Positions 43,405 through 51,184 of a stretch of 64,000 bases of DNA are shown in pieces (position 1 is the stretch's first letter; each line of letters begins with the position of its first letter). The stretch comes from Bellilinea sp040754815 (GTDB lineage Bacteria > Chloroflexota > Anaerolineae > Anaerolineales > Anaerolineaceae), in assembly GCA_040754815.1 (NCBI GenBank), contig JBFMBX010000001.1, positions 704,039-768,038 on the forward strand. The letters are read 5' to 3'. Position numbers and translations under genes: made by a program. The notes under the pieces are model-generated. The model did not search any database. It worked only from the letters and a program-made list of their open reading frames with translations, and was not told where the DNA came from.

Positions 43405-44166
43405 TCAGTTCCCAATCAAAGCCAGCATACGCGGGGCAATTTGGCTGTAAAGATTGCCGAGCAGCGGGAAACCAACCACGATGACCATGCCCATGGCAAT
43501 CAACGAAACACCGATTTTGAGCGGCAACCCCAGAAAATAAACCTGCACCTGAGGGGCAATGCGCGCCAACAGGCCAAGAGTCAGGTCGGTCAGGAACAGG
43601 GCAGCCATTACCGGCAGGGCAAGGTGAACACCGGCCAGAATCAACTGCGCGGTGGTTTCCATCAACACGTCCATGCGGTCGAGCGGAAGCGGAGCCATCA
43701 GGGGCAAAAAGTCAAAGGTTTTTTTGACCGCAATCAAAAAAAGGTGATGACCGTCAATCACCAGAAAATACAACATCGCCACCATCACGAAAAACTGGTC
43801 GAGGGCGGTGGAACTTTCAGAGAGCGCCGGGTTGAACAGGCGGCTGGAAGCAAAACCGCTGCCCAGCCCCATCGCCTCACCGGCAATTTGCAGGGCGGCA
43901 AAGGACAGGCGGGCGGCAAATCCGGCCAGCGTGCCGATTAAAATTTCCCGGGCAATTGCCACAGCGTAAGCCAGCCAGTCCATCCATTCGCTTTGCGCTG
44001 GCAGCGGCTGCCACGGCAGAAGGACTGCCGTCAGCACAAGCCCCAACCCAATGCGCACCTGCACGGGAATGGATTGCCCCCCCAGCACCGGAACGGCAAT
44101 CATCATCGCCAAAATACGGGTGAGGGCAAGGAAATACAATTGAGCCTGCGCCACCGAAATAATCAC
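43405..44166 (-). CDS. fliR: Flagellar export core protein FliR
   Basis: The 253-residue membrane protein has about six hydrophobic helices with the family signatures RILAMMIAVPVLGG, RIGLGLVLTAVLLP and LPVMAALFLTDLTLGLLARI. It forms the export-gate core with FliP and FliQ. The start codon is GTG at 44166 behind GGGAGAG. It begins a new operon: a 102-bp gap separates it from the receiver gene upstream and contains one of the shared motility elements. Confidence 0.94.
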   Translation of the reverse strand: MIISVAQAQLYFLALTRILAMMIAVPVLGGQSIPVQVRIGLGLVLTAVLLPWQPLPAQSEWMDWLAYAVAIAREILIGTLAGFAARLSFAALQIAGEAMGLGSGFASSRLFNPALSESSTALDQFFVMVAMLYFLVIDGHHLFLIAVKKTFDFLPLMAPLPLDRMDVLMETTAQLILAGVHLALPVMAALFLTDLTLGLLARIAPQVQVYFLGLPLKIGVSLIAMGMVIVVGFPLLGNLYSQIAPRMLALIGN

Positions 44167-44226
44167 AATCGTTCTCTCCCACGGCAGAACTTAGTTACAG
44201 AATACCCGAATCGGGTGAAAAATTCC

Positions 44227-44242
44227 GTAAAGAGAGAGTGAA
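44227..44242 (-). promoter_or_regulatory. Motility element TTTA-N5-TCTTTAC upstream of fliR
   Basis: On the minus strand it reads TTCACTCTCTCTTTAC (one mismatch in the first box), 60 bp before the fliR GTG. Confidence 0.5.
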
Positions 44243-44268
44243 CCCTGTCTAAATATGGCGTAAAAAAT

Positions 44269-44646
44269 TTATCCGTTCAACGCCTGTGAGATACGCCGAA
44301 CCAGCGCCTCCGCATCCAGCGGTTTGACGAAGAAGTCTGCCACCCCTGCTTCTCGTGCGCGCAGCACCACTTCGGGAAATGCCAGCCGCGAAACCACGAA
44401 GGCAACGGTATACCCCATTTTCTGCTGTTCGTTGAGCTGTTCCAAAACATCCAGCCCGTTTGCGCCGGGCAAGAACAAATCCAGCAGCAAAGCATGCGGC
44501 CGGTGGCGGGAAAGCAAGTCCGCCAATTCGGCTGGCGACTGCGCCTGAATGATTTCAAAACCGGCACGTTGCAGCGCCAGCATTGCCAGATCGCGCTGCA
44601 GTGAATCGGGAATGAGCATCAAAATCCGCCTTGCTTCGCCGGTCAT
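44269..44646 (-). CDS. Stand-alone receiver domain protein in the flagellar operon
   Basis: The 125-residue protein is a single receiver. The phospho-Asp is in LLLDLFLPGANGLDVL and the Lys in FFVKPLDAEAL. The acidic pair that binds magnesium is weak (LMLIPDS in place of a DD pair), so phosphorylation may be unusual. It has no output domain, so it would act by binding a partner. It is the last gene of the flbD operon, next to the HDOD gene. Confidence 0.85.
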   Translation of the reverse strand: MTGEARRILMLIPDSLQRDLAMLALQRAGFEIIQAQSPAELADLLSRHRPHALLLDLFLPGANGLDVLEQLNEQQKMGYTVAFVVSRLAFPEVVLRAREAGVADFFVKPLDAEALVRRISQALNG

Positions 44647-44656
44647 CCAGCCTTCC

Positions 44657-45496
44657 TTAAGGGGCTGCGGAAACCCCTAATACATCCGCAACCCGCTGTT
44701 GAAACCGCTCCAACCGCGATTCATCAATCGAAAGAATGTTGAACACATCCGGATGAAGGATATCACAAAATAAACCCTGCTGACTGCCCTGAATTTTGAT
44801 GGTCAGATAATTGGCCAGATTGACCAGCGCGGGCAGAACCGGATTGGAATGCGCCAGTGTTGGGTAATGATGGCAGGAAATGGCATCTATTAACAGGGCA
44901 GGAAATCCCCAGCGTTGAGCAATCAGGCCGCCTACACGGGCGTGGTCAATGCCGATTAATTTTTCTTCCACCTGCCAGAGCGGTTGATTGTATTTTTGAA
45001 CATAAAGGATAATCTGACTGTAATCGGCCAGCACATATTGATCCAGCAGTAATTTGCCAATATCGTGCAACAACCCGGCGACATACGCCTCTTCCGGATC
45101 GGGGTAAGAAAGCGCCCGTGCGGCCCACTCGGCAGTTACCGCCGTGCCAACCGAATGATTCCACAACTCGCCGGCCCCAAGGCGGTAACCGTTCAACTGA
45201 CGGTTCATCGGCCCCACAGCCACAGATGCCAGCAGCAACGATTTCAGGCGTTTGACGCCAATACGCACCACCGCCTCGTTCAGCGAAGTGCAGGAACGTC
45301 CATATCCCAGCGCTGCCGAATTTGCCATCTGTAAAATCAATGCTGCCAAAGCCTGATCCAGCCCAATGTATTCGGCAATCATGCCCAGACTGACATTGGC
45401 ATTTTCCAATTCCTTCAGTACACGGGTAACATTGGAAGGAATCGGCCTCAGATGATTGACCGATTGGAGTATGGATTGGACGCGTTGAGTCAGCAT
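44657..45496 (-). CDS. HDOD domain protein in the flagellar operon
   Basis: The 279-residue HDOD protein is a paralog of the one at 25676: both contain GELW, an HSxG helix and a GIDHA segment. This copy keeps the HD doublet (LLHDIGKLLL) and a CHHYP segment, so residual hydrolase activity cannot be excluded. It separates fliQ from the receiver gene. Its position between export-gate genes suggests a motility-signalling role. Confidence 0.87.
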   Translation of the reverse strand: MLTQRVQSILQSVNHLRPIPSNVTRVLKELENANVSLGMIAEYIGLDQALAALILQMANSAALGYGRSCTSLNEAVVRIGVKRLKSLLLASVAVGPMNRQLNGYRLGAGELWNHSVGTAVTAEWAARALSYPDPEEAYVAGLLHDIGKLLLDQYVLADYSQIILYVQKYNQPLWQVEEKLIGIDHARVGGLIAQRWGFPALLIDAISCHHYPTLAHSNPVLPALVNLANYLTIKIQGSQQGLFCDILHPDVFNILSIDESRLERFQQRVADVLGVSAAP

Positions 45497-45517
45497 CGGT
45501 TTGCTCCATCGTTTCTT

Positions 45518-45787
45518 TCAGGGGGTAAGGGAGGGCAAGGAATTGAACAGTTCCGAAGTGAAGACCAGAATCTGCTGCAACATCCACGAACCCAATACCA
45601 CCAGTACCACAATAATCCCGATCACTTTGGGGACAAATGAAAGGGTGGGTTCATTGATCTGCGTTGCAGCCTGAACCAGACTGATCAGGCTGCCCACCAG
45701 CAGACTGACCAGCATCACCGGCCCGGCCAGAATCAACGCCATGGTGATGGCTTTTTGCGCCAGTGTCATCACGAATGCTTCGGTCAT
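45518..45787 (-). CDS. fliQ: Flagellar export core protein FliQ
   Basis: The 89-residue protein has two membrane helices and the FliQ signatures GPVMLVSLLVGSLISLVQAATQINE and LSFVPKVIGI (shown as separate segments of the family pattern). It is part of the FliPQR export core. The ATG follows GGAGGAAAGG and lies 10 bp after fliP. Confidence 0.95.
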   Translation of the reverse strand: MTEAFVMTLAQKAITMALILAGPVMLVSLLVGSLISLVQAATQINEPTLSFVPKVIGIIVVLVVLGSWMLQQILVFTSELFNSLPSLTP

Positions 45788-45797
45788 CCTTTCCTCC

Positions 45798-46595
45798 TCA
45801 CTGCATAAAACTCAACGCCAGACTGCGCACCACCAGATACCAGCCATCTACCATGACAAACAAGAGCAGTTTGAACGGCAGCGCTACCAGTGAGGGCGGC
45901 AGCATGATCATGCCCATGGAAAGCAAGACACTCGAAACCACCAGATCAATGACAAGGAAGGGAATGAAAATGACAAAACCCATGGTAAAGGCGGTGCGCA
46001 GTTCGCTAATGACAAAAGCGGGGAAAAGCGCAACCGTGGGGATGTCTTCCAGTGTCTGGGGGGGTTCTTCACCGCTCATATCCAGAAATAACTGGATATC
46101 CTTCTCGCGCGTTTGGGCAAACATGAAAGCGCGCACCGGTTCCACCGCCCGTTTGAAGGCCGTTGCCTGATCAATTTCCTCGTTCAGGTAAGGTTGAATG
46201 GCCACCCGATCTACTTCCTGATACACCGGTGCCATAATAAAGAAAGTGAGCAGCAACGAAAGCCCGATGACCACCTGATTTGGCGGTATGGTGGGCGAAC
46301 CGATGGCACTGCGCAGCATGGAAAGCACAATTACAATGCGGGTAAAGGAAGTGGCCAGAACCAGAATTGCCGGGGCAAGTGAAAGCACCGTCAGCAAAAC
46401 CAGCAGCTGCACCCCGCTGGTAACCTGCTTTGGCTGCCCCTCCGGTTCAATCGTCAAAGTCACGCCGGGGGCGGTCAGGTTCGGATCGCCGACACAGCCG
46501 CTCATCAGCAGGGAAACGAGCATCAGCACAGCCAGCCCGATTAGCAGCCGTTGACGGTGGGTGAGAGTGGAGAAGAAACGCACCTTTGCCTTCAT
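45798..46595 (-). CDS. fliP: Flagellar export core protein FliP
   Basis: The 265-residue protein has an N-terminal signal segment followed by four membrane helices with the family motifs SFTRIVIVLSMLRSAIG, PPNQVVIGLSLLLTFF and FMFAQTREKD. It is the central FliP subunit of the export gate. The signal segment ends LLMSGCVG, which resembles a lipobox; whether Cys is lipidated is uncertain. The start at 46595 overlaps no gene and follows the fliO stop by 7 bp; a longer frame would run through fliO. Confidence 0.94.
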   Translation of the reverse strand: MKAKVRFFSTLTHRQRLLIGLAVLMLVSLLMSGCVGDPNLTAPGVTLTIEPEGQPKQVTSGVQLLVLLTVLSLAPAILVLATSFTRIVIVLSMLRSAIGSPTIPPNQVVIGLSLLLTFFIMAPVYQEVDRVAIQPYLNEEIDQATAFKRAVEPVRAFMFAQTREKDIQLFLDMSGEEPPQTLEDIPTVALFPAFVISELRTAFTMGFVIFIPFLVIDLVVSSVLLSMGMIMLPPSLVALPFKLLLFVMVDGWYLVVRSLALSFMQ

Positions 46596-46602
46596 CAGCG
46601 GA

Positions 46603-47106
46603 TCAATCCTTCCCGTTGGCTTTGAGTTGCACAAAACCTTGCAACAGACGGCTGAAATCCTGTCCGAGCGGGATGGGTGTTTCCTCATCATCACAAGCGG
46701 ATAGGTCAACCGCCGAAATGAGCGAAATCTGCTGATCGGTTGCGCCGACCAGAAACTGCTGCTCCCCCACCCGCACAAGGTGTAAAGCCTGCTTTGGGGA
46801 AAGCCGCACCGATTCCATCACCATCAGGTGTCCACCCCTTCCCAACCGGCGCGGATTGCGCGCCCAGCGCACGGCCAGCACACCGCAACCCAGAATCAGC
46901 AGTAGCACCCCAACCAGCTTTACCACCACACCCGCGAAATAGAGGGAAGAGGGCTCGCCGCTCGAGTTTTGAGGGGCGGCACCGCCTTGAACGACCAGTG
47001 CCAGACTGGCCAGCAGGCCGAGTACCAGCAGGGCGGCCTGAATCTTTTGCCGCCGGCTGGCAGAGGTGTACCACTGTTTAAAGCGGGTTGCCCACGTGGC
47101 AATCAT
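46603..47106 (-). CDS. fliO: FliO-like flagellar export accessory protein
   Basis: The 167-residue protein has two hydrophobic helices (AALLVLGLLASLALVV and FAGVVVKLVGVLLLILGCGVL) and a cytoplasmic domain with ESVRLSPKQALHLVRVGEQQFLVG, the hallmark of FliO. FliO helps assemble the FliP ring. It overlaps the fliN stop by 4 bp and precedes fliP. Confidence 0.88.
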   Translation of the reverse strand: MIATWATRFKQWYTSASRRQKIQAALLVLGLLASLALVVQGGAAPQNSSGEPSSLYFAGVVVKLVGVLLLILGCGVLAVRWARNPRRLGRGGHLMVMESVRLSPKQALHLVRVGEQQFLVGATDQQISLISAVDLSACDDEETPIPLGQDFSRLLQGFVQLKANGKD

Positions 47107-47441
47107 AGACCACCTTTGCGATTCTCAGGGGTGATCACCTCGGTGATGCGTACGCCGAACTTATCATCCACCACCACAACCTCGCCGCGCGCAATCAACA
47201 AATCGTTGACGTACACATCCACGGGGTCGCCCGCCAGGCGGTCCAGTTCAACCACCGAGCCGTTCTGCAAATCCAGCACCTGCTGCAGGGTCATGCGGGT
47301 ACGCCCCAGCTCAACGGTCACTTTCAACATGACATCCATGAACAGGTCAAGGCTGGCACTTTCCCGTCCATTGCTCTTGACCGCCGCACGTACCGGTGCG
47401 GAGGGGTTTTCTTCAAACGCAACCTGACTCTCCTCGTTCAT
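47103..47441 (-). CDS. fliN: Flagellar motor switch protein FliN
   Basis: The 112-residue protein is a short FliN, with a disordered N-terminus and a SpoA domain (DVMLKVTVELGRTRMTL, VVVVDDKFGVRITEVI). It forms the lower C-ring and, in many species, the CheY-P binding site. The gap to fliM is 3 bp and it overlaps fliO by 4 bp. Confidence 0.95.
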   Translation of the reverse strand: MNEESQVAFEENPSAPVRAAVKSNGRESASLDLFMDVMLKVTVELGRTRMTLQQVLDLQNGSVVELDRLAGDPVDVYVNDLLIARGEVVVVDDKFGVRITEVITPENRKGGL

Positions 47442-47444
47442 CGT

Positions 47445-48497
47445 TCACCTCTCAATTTCTTCATCCGGGGCAATCGGTTCGCGAATCACCCCGCTGATTT
47501 GAATGGCAATGTTCCGTCCGCTGCGCCCAACCCGGCCGGTAAACCGCTTGCGGTTTGCCACCTCTACCACCAGCGGTTCGCGGATAGAAGTGTTCAATTG
47601 AATGACATCACCCACCGCCAGATTCAAAATCTCTTTCAGACGCAGTTCGGCGGTTCCCAAGGGGACGCGGATGGGCAGCATCACCCGCCGCATGTTTTGC
47701 ATCACCTTTTCGCGGCTGACATGATCCTGCTGCTGCTCTTTGCGTCCGGCAATCCAGATGTGCGGGTTGAGCACATTGGCAATCGGTTTCAGGGTGGTAA
47801 AGGGAATGAAGATACTCATCGTGCCAGTGGTGCCCTGAATGTTCAATTCAAATGTCAACAGCATCACCCGCTCATTCCCCATGATCATCTGCACCCAATG
47901 CTGGTTGGTGGTTGAATCTTCGAGGGTGGGCTCCACCGAAACAACCTTGCTCCACGCCGCTTTGATATCGCCCAGCATGTGTTCGACCAGCCCGCGCAAA
48001 AGGGATTGGTCAATTTCGGTCAAGGTACGATCCTGATAGCGCCCTTCAATCTTGCCGCCCAGCCGTTGTTCCAGAATCAGGTAACTGATGTTGGGGCTCA
48101 TCGTAATCACCACCTGACTGGGCAGCGGCGCAAGGTTGATCATGTGAAAGAGAGAATTAGGCGGGAAATCCTTCAAAAAGTCGTGGAAGCGGCCCTGTTC
48201 GGTGTGCACCAGCCGCGGGCGCAGATTGGTACGCAAAAAGGTAGGGAGTGAAGTGGTCAGGCGCTCGGTCAAGTCTTCGTGAACCAGTTCCACCGCGCGC
48301 ATCTGCTCTTTGGAGAAGCGGTCTGGTGACCAGAAATTATAGGAGGTAACCTTCTTACCGCCTTCACCTTCCGGGCGCCCGCGTTGCTCACCGCCCTGAT
48401 TGATCAGTTCGGCGAGATTGACGCTCTCCTGACCATCCTTCTGGTCAACCTCAATGGCGCCTTTGAGTAATGCGTCAATTTCGGACTGCGATAACAT
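47445..48497 (-). CDS. fliM: Flagellar motor switch protein FliM
   Basis: The 350-residue protein has the N-terminal CheY-binding peptide LSQSEIDALL, a central CheC-like domain (LTTSLPTFLRTNLR, LILEQRLGG, LTEIDQSLL), and a C-terminal SpoA domain (VRVPLGTAELRLKEILNL). It forms the C-ring that reverses rotation on CheY-P binding. No FliY variant is present. Confidence 0.96.
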   Translation of the reverse strand: MLSQSEIDALLKGAIEVDQKDGQESVNLAELINQGGEQRGRPEGEGGKKVTSYNFWSPDRFSKEQMRAVELVHEDLTERLTTSLPTFLRTNLRPRLVHTEQGRFHDFLKDFPPNSLFHMINLAPLPSQVVITMSPNISYLILEQRLGGKIEGRYQDRTLTEIDQSLLRGLVEHMLGDIKAAWSKVVSVEPTLEDSTTNQHWVQMIMGNERVMLLTFELNIQGTTGTMSIFIPFTTLKPIANVLNPHIWIAGRKEQQQDHVSREKVMQNMRRVMLPIRVPLGTAELRLKEILNLAVGDVIQLNTSIREPLVVEVANRKRFTGRVGRSGRNIAIQISGVIREPIAPDEEIER

Positions 48498-48500
48498 GGC

Positions 48501-49100
48501 TCACTGCACCACAAACTCGGTGAAATAGACGGATAAGAGATGAAATTCCGGCAGGCGTTCCTGAATGGCCTGCATCAGTTCCTGCCGCAGGCGTTCCTTG
48601 CCCTCGGCGGTGTAAAGTTCCTCGAAAGTCTTGGTCGAAAGCAGCGTAATCACCACATCATCCATCACCGGCATGCGCGCCTGAATGCGGGTCTCGAAAT
48701 CGCTGGTGGCAGCCGCTGCTTCCTCACTGCCGTGCGAAGTTGCAGCACTTTCCCCTTCGGCTGCGGTTTCTTCCGGCGCAAATTCCAGCACCACCGTCAG
48801 GCGGATGTATTTCCTTCCGCTTGGGTCAGCAAGATTGATGATTTTAGTGGACATGTTGACCATCACCCCCTCGCCGGGTTGATACACATGCGGTGTGGGT
48901 GTCGGCTCTACGGCTGCTTCCACCGAACTCAAAGGCAGGCCGGTGGGTGCGGTGTTATAAACCAGATAGAATGGCTTGGGGAGGTCATCCGGCGCAAACA
49001 TGATGTAGGCAGTTGCCAGAGAAATGGCCGCAATGGCCGTTACGACCAGAAAGGTCATCACTTTGGTGGCAATGTTGAGGATGCTCAGGACTTTACTCAT
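48501..49100 (-). CDS. fliL: Flagellar basal-body protein FliL
   Basis: The 199-residue protein has one N-terminal membrane helix and a stator-associated stomatin-like domain. The family feature MVNMSTKIINLADPSG and the C-terminal VYFTEFVVQ are present, with an Ala/Glu/Ser-rich insert near residues 118-136. It supports stator function at high load. It lies between motB and fliM. Confidence 0.92.
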   Translation of the reverse strand: MSKVLSILNIATKVMTFLVVTAIAAISLATAYIMFAPDDLPKPFYLVYNTAPTGLPLSSVEAAVEPTPTPHVYQPGEGVMVNMSTKIINLADPSGRKYIRLTVVLEFAPEETAAEGESAATSHGSEEAAAATSDFETRIQARMPVMDDVVITLLSTKTFEELYTAEGKERLRQELMQAIQERLPEFHLLSVYFTEFVVQ

Positions 49101-49116
49101 TGCTCTTGCTCCTTCA

Positions 49117-49902
49117 TCAGGGTAACGGAACGCTGGGGGCTACATTGAGATTTTCGACTCCGATCACGCTGTTCTCAATGGGATAGACGATGATGATATC
49201 CACACGGCTGTTCAAGGCGCGGTGAGCCGGCGTATCATTGGGAAATATCGGGTCATATTCCGCCCGGCCGGTGACGATCAATCGCTCAGGGGCAATACCG
49301 TTTTGCATCAGGAAGTCGGCCACGCTCATCGCCCGCGCCAGCGAAAGTTCCCAATTGCTCCGGTAGGGTGAATCGCCCGGCAGGGAGTCGTCGGTGTGTC
49401 CCACCAGGCGTATCGGGTTATCAATGGGGCGCACCATCTCCACAATGGTTTGCAAAACTTCCAGCGCAGTGGGAGAAAGTTCCGCCCGGCCGGGGGCAAA
49501 CACCAATTTTTCACTCAGGGAAATCAACACGCCTTCGATGTTGGTCTGTACGCTGACTTCGTTGCCGAAAGGTGTGCCGGAGAGCATTTGAGTCAATTGG
49601 CCGGCAACCTCCTCGGACTTGGGTGGGGCTTCGGGGATGCCGGGAACGACAATCGGCTTGGGCTGGCCGTTCTCAACCGTGCCACCGCTCTGGTTGATCT
49701 GCACATCCACCACCCGCGCTGCACCGCCGAGCGAGAAAGCCGCGCGCATACTCTCTGCCAGTCTTTTGTACTTCTCTACATCAATCTGTCCCATGGAATA
49801 CAGCACCACGAACAACACCATCAGCAGCGTAATGAAATCCGCATAACTGACCAGCCAGCGTTCGCTGTTTTCGCCGCCTTCGCCGCCACCACCGTGTGCC
49901 AT
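49117..49902 (-). CDS. motB: Flagellar stator protein MotB
   Basis: The 261-residue protein has the single MotB membrane helix with proton-binding Asp22 in SYADFITLLMVLFVVLYSMG, a plug and linker, and an OmpA-like peptidoglycan-binding domain (GHTDDSLPG, NWELSLARAMSVADFL). It anchors the stator to the cell wall. The Asp context suggests proton coupling, though ion choice cannot be set by eye. Confidence 0.95.
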   Translation of the reverse strand: MAHGGGGEGGENSERWLVSYADFITLLMVLFVVLYSMGQIDVEKYKRLAESMRAAFSLGGAARVVDVQINQSGGTVENGQPKPIVVPGIPEAPPKSEEVAGQLTQMLSGTPFGNEVSVQTNIEGVLISLSEKLVFAPGRAELSPTALEVLQTIVEMVRPIDNPIRLVGHTDDSLPGDSPYRSNWELSLARAMSVADFLMQNGIAPERLIVTGRAEYDPIFPNDTPAHRALNSRVDIIIVYPIENSVIGVENLNVAPSVPLP

Positions 49903-49905
49903 CTC

Positions 49906-50733
49906 TCACGCTCCTGCTTCTTTGGCGGCCGCGCCGGCTTTTCTGGCCGGTTTTTCAGCCCCTTTGGCTTCTTCACCTTTAACCGCCGAAGGCGGCAGGT
50001 AGGCATTCAATTTCTCGCGCACGATGCGCGGATTCTCACCGGCCTGAATGGAAAGGATGCCCTCCAGCAGCATGTAGCGCAGGTGAGCTTCTTCATCGCT
50101 TTTGGCTTTGAGTTTTGCGCCAATCGGCAGAAAGATCAGGTTGGCGCTCAACAGCCCCCACAATGTTGCCAGAAACGCACCTGCAATGGATTTTGCCAGT
50201 TTATTGGGGTCATCCAGCGATTGCAACACCGAAATCAATCCCATGACCGTACCGATAATGCCAAAGGTAGGCGCAAAACCGCCGGCGGCAGTAAAGAAGC
50301 TGTATCCCTGCCGGTGGCGCGCCTGCATCTGCTGGATGTTGATTTCCATAATCGAGCGCACCTGCGCGGGGTCAACGCCGTCCACCACCATCATGATGCC
50401 CTTTTGCAGGAACTTATCGGTAATTTTCTTGCTGTCCTCTTCCAGCGCCAGCAAACCATCCCGCCGCGCCCGGTCAGCCATCTTGACCAGCAGCTCGATC
50501 AATTCATGCTCATCGTGCTTTGCGCCCATGATGGCTTTGCTGATCAAGAGCGGCAGTTTGGTTACGATTTTCAAAGAAGTGGTAATGGTGGTTGCCATGA
50601 TCGCACCCAGTGCGGTGATCATGATGGCGGAGGGATGGGCAAACAGCTCGGCCGGCGTACCGCCATCCAGAATCATGACCGTCACCACCACAACGATAGC
50701 ACCAATTAAGCCAATGATAGTCGCCAGATCCAT
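49906..50733 (-). CDS. motA: Flagellar stator protein MotA
   Basis: The 275-residue protein has four membrane helices and the MotA/PomA signatures FAPTFGIIGTVMGLISVL and GAFLATLWGLLSANLIFLP. It forms the ion channel with MotB. Its C-terminus is unusual in being Lys/Ala/Pro-rich (KGEEAKGAEKPARKAGAAAK). The gap to motB is 3 bp. Confidence 0.95.
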   Translation of the reverse strand: MDLATIIGLIGAIVVVVTVMILDGGTPAELFAHPSAIMITALGAIMATTITTSLKIVTKLPLLISKAIMGAKHDEHELIELLVKMADRARRDGLLALEEDSKKITDKFLQKGIMMVVDGVDPAQVRSIMEINIQQMQARHRQGYSFFTAAGGFAPTFGIIGTVMGLISVLQSLDDPNKLAKSIAGAFLATLWGLLSANLIFLPIGAKLKAKSDEEAHLRYMLLEGILSIQAGENPRIVREKLNAYLPPSAVKGEEAKGAEKPARKAGAAAKEAGA

Positions 50734-50745
50734 CGCTTTACCTCA

Positions 50746-50952
50746 CTATCTTTCGTTTCCCGCCAGGCACGGCTGTGAAATCTGCTGACGGTATTCGATA
50801 TACCGCTGGCGAATTACCTCCGGCGATTCGCGCACCACCAGTTTTTTTTCGTTGACCAGTGTGACCACCGTATCCGGTGTTTTTTCCACACTCTGAATCA
50901 ACTCCGGGTTGAGATAAAATTCACTTCCGTTCAAGCGGGTCAGCAGAATCAC
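50746..50952 (-). CDS. flbD: FlbD/SwrD-type flagellar protein
   Basis: The 68-residue protein is FlbD: ILLTRLNGSEFYLNPELIQ followed by VEKTPDTVVTLVNEKKLVVRES. In Bacillus the homolog SwrD supports stator power, and the gene is found next to motAB. The GTG at 50952 has AAAGG at 8 bp and gives the normal N-terminus. A longer in-frame version to 51030 adds an unconserved segment and is less likely. It is the first gene of the long motility block. Confidence 0.88.
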   Translation of the reverse strand: MILLTRLNGSEFYLNPELIQSVEKTPDTVVTLVNEKKLVVRESPEVIRQRYIEYRQQISQPCLAGNER

Positions 50953-51061
50953 GTCCACAACCTTTCCAACGATGCCTCTCGAAGCGTTTGTTACCATTTC
51001 TCCCACGCAATAATCTAACATAATGCCCATAGCAAAGACATAAAGACGCCGTGAAAGCGGT

Positions 51062-51077
51062 GTAAAGAATGTCTAAA
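51062..51077 (-). promoter_or_regulatory. Motility element TTTA-N5-TCTTTAC upstream of flbD
   Basis: On the minus strand it reads TTTAGACATTCTTTAC, 109 bp before the flbD GTG, in the gap shared with the plus-strand kinase gene. Confidence 0.55.
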
Positions 51078-51116
51078 AAATTCCCCCCACCTTTCAGTTT
51101 CATTAACTCCCCGGCA

Positions 51117-51146
51117 TTGTGAAGGCAGGCAAAGCACAGGTATAAT
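51117..51146 (+). promoter_or_regulatory. Sigma-70 promoter of the two-kinase operon
   Basis: TTGTGA (51117-51122) and a perfect TATAAT (51141-51146) are separated by 18 bp, about 38 bp before the ATG at 51185. Confidence 0.7.
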
Positions 51147-51184
51147 ACTTTTGCGGTTTGTGCATTTAAAAAGGGAGTATTGGG

